Positions 1 to 6,000 of a stretch of DNA of 8,270 nucleotides are shown piece after piece. The position numbers and the translations under genes were made by a program. Origin of the DNA: Coriobacteriia bacterium (GTDB lineage Bacteria; Actinomycetota; Coriobacteriia; Coriobacteriales; UBA8131); assembly GCA_009781525.1 (NCBI GenBank), contig WQXZ01000075.1, forward strand, positions 1-8,270, read 5' to 3'. The notes below the pieces were generated by a model. The model did no database searches and was not told where the DNA came from. It saw only the letters and a list, made by a program, of their open reading frames with translations. Every line of letters starts with the position of its first letter. Within the stretch, counting starts at the first letter, position 1.

Positions 1-3000
1 CATTGTAGGCAATGCTCATCTCAAAGCTTACGACAACCTATTGATAATGGCTGATGCTGTACCGGTAAATAGTGGTCGTAACCTCTATGCTAGAGCTACC
101 ACGAAGATTACAGCTTTTGCTGGACATATCAAATCTGAAACTGAAGTCAGAGGTACAACTGACGTTAGGGTTACGGTCAGAAACCTTGCTAGATTGACTG
201 GTGCTGATGTTCGTATTGATCGCAAAGCCTTCGCTGGTAATGTCGACTTACGCGCCAGTGGTACTCGCCGAGCTATTGCCAGTAAAACAGAGAATGAGTG
301 GGACAGGCTCAGAAGAAACAGCTCGATGAATGTCGGTTCTGGTGTCATCTTCGACATCGGTGATGCTGCCGCTGGAATCGCTATTGATATTTATTATGAC
401 GCGAAGACCGGCATCGAAACTGTTCGCAGCGTTGGCACAGCGCCAGACTTCTACTCCTGGCGTGCAGGCGATACGATTAGTCTTTCCAAGATTGAGAACA
501 ATAGACCAGGTAGACTGACTGTCATCGGTAATAACAACGGAATTGCTCCAAATACTATTTATGGCCAGCAATACATACCTGAGCTTGTTATCACCAACCG
601 CACTGAGATGAATCTTGAGCTGAATGCTATAAACCTCTATAACTCAACATTCGCCAAGGCAACCATTAACGCTCTTCATTACTACACTCCCTCCAGTGTT
701 GGCAACCTCTTCAATGGTGCTTATCTGGGCGTAAGTGAAATCACCACTCCATCCATCTATATCTATTCGTGGGGTGCTGGCGATGTGACCTTCAGCGGTT
801 TAGTTTCAAACGAACGCGGCTCAATGTACATCGAATGGACTGAGAAAAATGAAACCGGAAATGGCGATCTTTACTCTGGAATCGTGGCAATCGGCGGTAA
901 TAAAGATGGCAATTCCGGCACGATTCAGTTGGCTCCGATTTGGATTCACGAGCTGGAAGTAGTAAATGCCAATAACGTTGGCACCGCTACCTCACGTTTC
1001 GAAGTGTATATGACCTTACGTGAGAATCTGCTGAATCCTTCGGAGACTGAGGATGCTAACATCAGGATGACAGCTACTGGTGATGTTTGGCTGCAGCTGA
1101 CACTGGCAGATATAAAGCCAGCTTCCGTGTTAAGCGGATCGTTGTCATCGGCTCCGCTAAGTGGCACTCTTGACATTGAGAGCATTGTCACGCTGGGTAA
1201 TCTTGATGTGGTGCTACCATCATCCTTCCGCATGCAATATCTGGCAAATATGAAGGTAGCTTCAATCATTATTCCTGGCATAGTTCAATTCACTTCTGAC
1301 GAGCTAAACCTGGGTAATGTCACACTGTCACTTGCTGAGCTTGAGTTCTACATGATCGGTGGGCAAGAGCAGGAGTTCTACAGATACTCACTGCCAAACG
1401 GCACCCAGCTTTACCTTGACAAAAACGGCAAGGTTCGCAGGATGGTTGCTCCTGACGGTAACTCATTTGATACCAGTGTCTATCAGATCAGCGGTTCGGT
1501 TGTAACCTTTGTTGAGCTGGGAATCAGAATCGATCTAACAACCGGTATCCTCTATGTTCTTACCAGGTCTGAACTGGCTGCTCTGCTTGGAATTGACGAG
1601 GAGTCGATGGCTGGTAACGGCGATATCAACGACTATCTTGACTATGGTTTCGACCTCTATGTTGAGTGGATTAACGAATGGTATACGCTGCAGGGCACTG
1701 TAAGCATTCAGCAGAAGGCTGAGATTTTCGGTTATGACTTTGTAGAGATTTCCGAGATAGATTACGAGCATGTAGATGATATCCTTTATTTCTGGAAGAA
1801 CGAGGGAGGCAATGACTATTACTTCGTCTTAGCCAGCAATCTGTCCAATCTGACAAATAGAGATTATCCATACTATTATTACGTTCTCGTGTTTAGGCAG
1901 AATACTGATTTCCTGGTTGGCGCGTTTATTGGTTTACGCGAAACGAGTACCGAGAATGTTGGTGCGACCAGGGTAAACACTTTTGAGCGCCAAGAATCTG
2001 CTGGTAATCCAGACGGTAGCTACAGAATTACAGACTACTGGTATGCAGATTTCATTTACTATCATAGTGCCGGTGGTCATTCATACAGAGTTACATTAAG
2101 GCAGTATTATGAGGTTCGTTACGAATTCAATAGTTCAAATGTTCTGCAGAGTACAACGACAATATACGAGAGTAGTTATTATCGACAAGAGATTCTAATA
2201 GATAATGTTTCACGCTCCACCAACCCAAGCCATTCTTTTGGAGTTAATAATGGCTCACTGACTGGTTATGTGTTTTCTATTGATAACGTCTACTATTCTG
2301 GGCCAGGCACCCCGCTAACCACAGCTGTGCTAACAATTAGCTATATTCAATTCGTTCCGTGGCAAAATGCTTTTCCATTCTATGGTTCTGTTGAAATGAT
2401 ACCTGCAACGGACGACAGCCCTGCTGTATATAGAGATTGTTTCATTGCGTACGACATCGAGGGTATGTTGGCTGGTAACACAAAAAACACTCGTTTGATT
2501 TCTGTCTACTCTGTTTATGAGTTTGCTGATAGTAGAGGGTACAAACACTTTGATGGGTATCCCTTCATCATAGAGTCAGTAATGGCCGAGTATTCGATGG
2601 AAGAATTCCTTATCAGTGGTTACTTCAACTTCCAGTATCCGGTTCTCCAGTCAATGGGTGGCTATATACACTTAAATCCAGGTGAATCCATTTCGCTGAG
2701 GTCATATAAATACGATATTCTTGGTGTCAGTAAAGACGTCTATATGATAACCAGCGACATTGCGATATCCAGAGATGCTGAAGTTATTCGCACGCACAAG
2801 CAGTATGATATTCAGGCATCGGGTGACACTTATATCATCCAGGATCTTGAATACACTCAAACCTTTGTCTATGACCTGAGAAAGAACATCGCAGGTTGGA
2901 ACATTACGTATGAACCTGGCTACACCGATCAAAATGGCAATGCTGGTGTTCCTTCCTCGACCGTCTATAGACCAGCTGACGGCGCATTTGCCGGTAGCCT

Positions 3001-6000
3001 CACAATGAGCGGTATGCAGCACCTGGTCAGACTGACTGAGAATGTAGCAAAGAGTTCTGCTGGTCGGTACTACTACACTGACGAGACCCTCTCAGGTTGG
3101 GTTGGGGCAACCAGTGTTACAGATGCTGTTACAAAGACAGTCACAGTCAGCTATAACGGACGAATAGTTCTCATAATCGAAGAGAAGCAAGTTCTCAAAG
3201 ACGATGGCAAGGTTTACGATATCACCTATCACACCGTTTATGAAAATGGAGACCCATTCGTCTGCGTTGGCTCTGACGGCTCTGTTGACTGGCTTGAATC
3301 AGATGCAGCCGAGCGCGTCAAGGTTCAAACGGTAGAAGGTACTGTATATCTGCTTTCATTGCTTGAAGGCTACAGCGTTACCTTACAGATGGACGACCCC
3401 AAGGGTAGCATCCATGATGGCGATACTCCAAAGGGCAGAATTCCAGCTGGTGAGCCTGATAATGTTGATATCAAAGCTAATGGCGGAGACATTACAATCA
3501 TCTCTTACTCAACAGGGTCAATCGGTACATTCGAAGATCCGCTAGAGTATGAGCTACTACCTCCTGGACGTTTGATTTTCAAGAACCTGATGCATGACAA
3601 AGAGATTCGCACAGACCTCTATATCTACATTGTTAATGGTGACCTGACCCTCGACGACCATACATCAATCGTAGGTGATGAAAACAAGACTGTTGAGGTT
3701 GTCATCGGTATCAGAGACGGTAGTCTATATGGTGATGACATCTCTGTCGAATATGGCAAGCTGCTCATACACACCAATGTTCTTTGGCCACAATTTGCAG
3801 TTGGTGTTGTCGACATCGGCCCCAATGCACTGGCTGAATCTCCTGGCGATATTATCTTCAGACACCTGGGCTCTGTCTTCAGCGAAATCAGCTTCAATGC
3901 CAACGTTATCAGCAGCAAAGGCTGGGGTGACATCCTGTTTGATGCGATCATCTCTAAAGAGAGTGACATTGAATTCTTCGCTGGTGGTGTGATTGGCATC
4001 CGTGATGGGGAAGAGTGCGGCGAGTATGGTGATCGTGCTTTCATCAAGTACGACGATGATGACAACAACTCCAACTCCAGACTAAGCCTGGCTGCCCTGG
4101 TGTCTATCGGCAATGCTGACAGTTGGCTGATAATTGATATTCCTGAGCAACTGACCCTAAAGATTCCCTATGTCGGCGACATCTTCATCGATGCTCTTGA
4201 GTTGATTCTCGGCGTATTCAATACTGACCCGAGTGATGACGCAATTTACGATGAAGTGAAGATCGGTAATAAGCCGATCTTGGCATGCAATCTCGACATT
4301 ATCACTCATCCGGACAATCCAAAGATCAATGAGTTCAGTGGTCACATACCGTATGCCCCAGAGATTATCAAAGAAGGTGACTATCTTGAGTTCATCAACA
4401 GGCAGCTTTTGCAGGTACTTAACGGCTTGCAGACACCTGAAGAGTTCGCAGCTTGGATCATGGAACGTGCCGGACGCGATGAGTGGACCGCAGCTCTAAA
4501 TAAAGCTGTCGTACAACTACTGCTGGGCAAAGAAGACGGCATTCCGGTTGAGTGGCTGCTGGAGCTGCTTGAAATGGATGACATCATTACTCTACTCAAT
4601 GACGACCAAATCAAAGCTCTACTTGAGAGCTATCTTGAGCTGGAAGATGAAGATCTTGAAGAGCTTTTGAACTTAGCTGAGCTCGCTAAACTACTAACCG
4701 ACTTGCATCTTCAGGACATATATGATGCTCTTTCAGAGGAGCAGCTAGAAGCCCTGGCTGAGTTACGCGACGAGCTGGGACTGCCTGATGATACGACCTT
4801 GACATTAGAAGAGCTACTTCTCTTTATCGAGAGTGGTTTCGAGTTCACTTTGGCAGACCTTATCCACATTCTCTTTGTTGACTACCTGACGCCAGAGCAT
4901 TTGGAAGAGCTATATAAGAATCTCAGTGATGAGCAGAAAGAAGCTCTTACTGCACAGCGCGAAGAGAACCTGGAGCCAGATGATGAGATTCTCACTCTGG
5001 AAGAGTTGATGGAGCTTATCGCTGAAGGCTTCGAGATTACCCTGCGCGACCTGATGGCAATGATATTCGGGCTCAACCCCTTCGAGGTTATCGATGAGGA
5101 AGATCCGCTCTATGTGCCAGCTGAGATCGATATCACCACCATTGATCCAGGCATTATCTACTGGCTTGTTAAGCTGATGCTTGAGTCAGATCAAGACATC
5201 TACATCCAGGCTATCCTCGATGTGATAGAAAATGATGATGGCGACGCGGTTTACGAGCTGATCTTTGGCGATAACGGCATTGTTAACCAGTTCGACGACG
5301 ACCTAGAGCAAGACCCAGATGTTAATGAGAAGTTGCCATTTGGCAAGACTGATGGCGATTATGTTCTTGGCTACGAGACAGCCATGAAACTGCTGGTCAG
5401 ACTGCTTGAAGTTCAGATGACCATGGTTGCACTGGTCGACGCCGACGATGAACCAGTACTCGATGTTAATGGCGACCAGGTCTGGGAGAAGGGTGTTGAA
5501 TGCTTCACAGACCTTGGGTTCTACCTTGGAAGCCTGCTTAATGCTGATGAGATCAAAGAGCTGTATTACGCAGCAATGCGGGCAGCTGAGTATCCACACG
5601 GCGCTACATGTGATGATCCAGCACCTCGTGGCTTCAATGTTGAAATCGGTATTTCTACCGGAATCACTAATATCTACTGTGATGGCGATATCACTATCCT
5701 GGTCACAGGCATGGACGCTGATGGCAGTACAGCTGGTAGCGACCTGAGAATCGATACGGTTACTTCCGAACGCGGAAACGTTACTATCACAGTTGCAAAC
5801 GGTAGCATTCTGGCTGATTACAGCAATGGTAACCATGAGAAAGATCAGGGTTATAGCCCGCACCACATTCTGGCTCGCGACATTACCTTGATTGCTACAG
5901 GTAGCATTGGCTCACCGTCTGCACCTCTGCTGCTTGAGCAGCGTGAGAATCTGCCAACGGTTCTTGCCAACATCGATGAGAACATCTACCTTGACAGTGA

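Larger units (their letters stand above)
4379..5593 (+). other. Large acidic, Leu-rich, predicted alpha-helical region inside the fibre protein
   Basis: Residues 1460-1864. Glycine-asparagine strand phrases give way to amphipathic, Glu/Asp/Leu-dense text such as VEWLLELLEMDDIITLL and ELEDEDLEELLNLAEL, which is helical by composition and spacing of Leu. The region contains a 64-residue tandem duplication and a shorter degenerate relative upstream (LNDDQIKALLES, from residue 1532). Near its end are an acidic hairpin-like phrase (VDADDEPVLDVNGDQVW, 1812-1828) and a final helical stretch (LLNADEIKELYYAAMRAAEY). The frame is continuous with both flanks, so this is a domain of the same protein. I do not recognise a named family. 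It could be a helical spacer, a calcium-responsive acidic module, or an oligomerisation unit; none is shown by a diagnostic motif. Confidence 0.6.

Noticed and set aside
1393..1410. LPNGT as a sortase signal
   Set aside because: It is not LPxTG in order, has no hydrophobic tail with basic residues after it, and lies in the middle of the protein.
3625..4113. Minus-strand open frame of 162 codons
   Set aside because: Antisense shadow of the solenoid-like region. The Ser/Leu/Pro-rich translation is typical of reading Asp/Gly/Ile codons backwards.
4772..5008. EF-hand-like reading of PDDxxLTLEEL in the tandem repeat
   Set aside because: The D-x-D-x-D-G loop with Glu at position 12 is not present in either copy; the landmark fits a helix start better.
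5303..5866. Minus-strand open frame of 187 codons
   Set aside because: It lies fully antisense to the giant frame, which continues uninterrupted before, through and after it. Its product has no recognisable domain, and long antisense frames are expected opposite a gene with this codon use.
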